Source: a virus
Length of the DNA stretch: 41,957 bases
Strand: one strand, 5' to 3'
IMG/VR virus record: IMGVR_UViG_3300025425_000048
Span: 1-41,957 of that record
Each line of letters begins with the position of its first letter. Within the stretch, counting starts at the first letter, position 1. Positions 41,202 through 41,957 of this stretch are shown here, piece by piece. Under the pieces are notes generated by a model that was not told where the DNA came from, made no database searches, and worked only from the letters and a program-made list of their open reading frames with translations. The position numbers and the translations under genes are program-made.

Positions 41202-41957
41202 TGTTGGGAACCCAGTTCTACCACGAAACAGTACGCAACGTAGTTGTGGGTTTCGGAACAATTTTTAATAATATTCAATTAGTTCGTAAGGACAATGCTG
41301 GAAAGGTTCAACAGACTATGAAGGTTCCCTTGGCATATGGTCCAAGGCAGAAGTTTCTTGTTCGTCTTGCTGATGATGCAGACCTTAGTAAAGCTGCTGC
41401 GGTTACTTTACCTCGTATTGGTTTTGAAATCACAGGTCTTACCTACGATCCCGGTAGGAAACTAAACCGTGTTCAGAAGTTCAAAAAGGTTAAGGGTGAC
41501 ACAACCAAAACACAACAGTTGGACACGCAATATATGCCTGTTCCCTATAATGTTAATTTTCAACTTTATATTCTTGCAAAACAGTCAGATGATGCTCTAC
41601 AAATTGTTGAACAGATTCTACCATACTTTCAACCAGACTACACAATCACGATGAATGATAACGCTGATATGGGTGTTAAAAAAGATATCCCTGTTATTCT
41701 AAACAGTATTTCTTATGAGGATGATTATCAGGGAGACTTCACTACAAGACGAGCAATCATCTATACTATGGATTTCACTTGTAAATTTTATCTATATGGC
41801 CCGGTTACTTCTAGTAAGGTTATCAAGACGGTACAGGTTGATGCATATACTGATCTGCCCGACAAATCACCCACACGACAGCAGAGACTTACAGTTACAC
41901 CAAACCCAACCAGTGCTGATGCTGATGATGATTTTGGTTTCAATGAGGTGACATCAT
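41201..41957 (+). CDS. 15: gp15-like tail sheath stabiliser/completion protein, 3' partial
   Basis: The frame starts at ATG 41201 and stays open to the end of the window (252 codons). The N-terminus MLGTQFYHETVRNVVVGFGT, then VPLAYGPRQKFLVRL, LPRIGFEITGLTYDPGRK, and PVPYNVNFQLYILAKQSDDA are typical of gp15, the ring that ends the tail tube and joins it to the neck (T4 gp15 is 272 aa). EDDYQGDFTTRRAIIYTMDF and CKFYLYGPV come later. AAGGAG lies just before the start, which overlaps the preceding TAA. The missing part is probably short. Confidence 0.95.
   Translation, partial: MLGTQFYHETVRNVVVGFGTIFNNIQLVRKDNAGKVQQTMKVPLAYGPRQKFLVRLADDADLSKAAAVTLPRIGFEITGLTYDPGRKLNRVQKFKKVKGDTTKTQQLDTQYMPVPYNVNFQLYILAKQSDDALQIVEQILPYFQPDYTITMNDNADMGVKKDIPVILNSISYEDDYQGDFTTRRAIIYTMDFTCKFYLYGPVTSSKVIKTVQVDAYTDLPDKSPTRQQRLTVTPNPTSADADDDFGFNEVTS

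Noticed and set aside
1-41957. tRNA genes
   Set aside because: I saw no cloverleaf-like region in the short intergenic gaps, but I could not run a tRNA search, so absence is not proven.

Overview
The window is part of the genome of a contractile-tailed phage of the T4 superfamily, most likely a marine one. The evidence is a block of T4-type virion genes in T4-like order: a gp5-like spike, a PAAR tip, gp25, gp6, a very large protein in the gp7 position, gp8, gp9/gp10-region proteins, then neck proteins gp13 and gp14 and the start of gp15. A uvsX recombinase gene lies upstream. The DNA is AT-rich, all genes are on the + strand, and most starts have Shine-Dalgarno sites. Short NATAAATA boxes, the T4-type late promoter element, recur between the virion genes. 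Nothing in the window identifies the host.

Positions 1-5230 (early/middle-type region). The window opens inside an array of 12-bp repeats that encode short, translationally coupled proteins made of a four-residue Q-V-x-x repeat. A second array follows the gene at 821-1681. That gene encodes a protein resembling DUF6745, a family whose members (from memory) often carry such Q-V repeats inside the protein; here the repeats are outside it. The two arrays end in nearly identical leader and promoter segments, so the locus looks like a tandem duplication. Next come a 116-aa protein, a small membrane protein, two unknown phage proteins, uvsX and two small unknowns. The promoters seen here are bacterial sigma70-like, with TTGACA boxes and 17-bp spacers.

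Positions 5230-32393 (late, virion module). It begins with a possible 2-oxoglutarate oxygenase and a 58-aa protein. It continues with the spike (gp5-like without lysozyme, an unknown protein, PAAR, and an M15-like cell-wall peptidase), then the baseplate wedge, fibre-like proteins with long internal repeats, gp8, two very large structural proteins, a coiled-coil protein, a second fibre sharing sequence with the first, and two further proteins. Two late boxes lie so close to their start codons that leaderless transcripts are predicted.

Positions 32396-38317 (enzyme island). Seven overlapping genes with no late box between them encode two glycosyltransferase-like proteins, a methyltransferase-like protein, an Asp-hydroxylase-type oxygenase, a radical SAM protein, an unknown protein and a PP-loop (QueC-like) protein. 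This looks like a pathway that decorates a virion or cell molecule; the substrate is unknown.

Positions 38339-41957 (neck module). gp13, an inserted GIY-YIG homing-type endonuclease, gp14, a small charged protein, and gp15, which runs off the end of the window.
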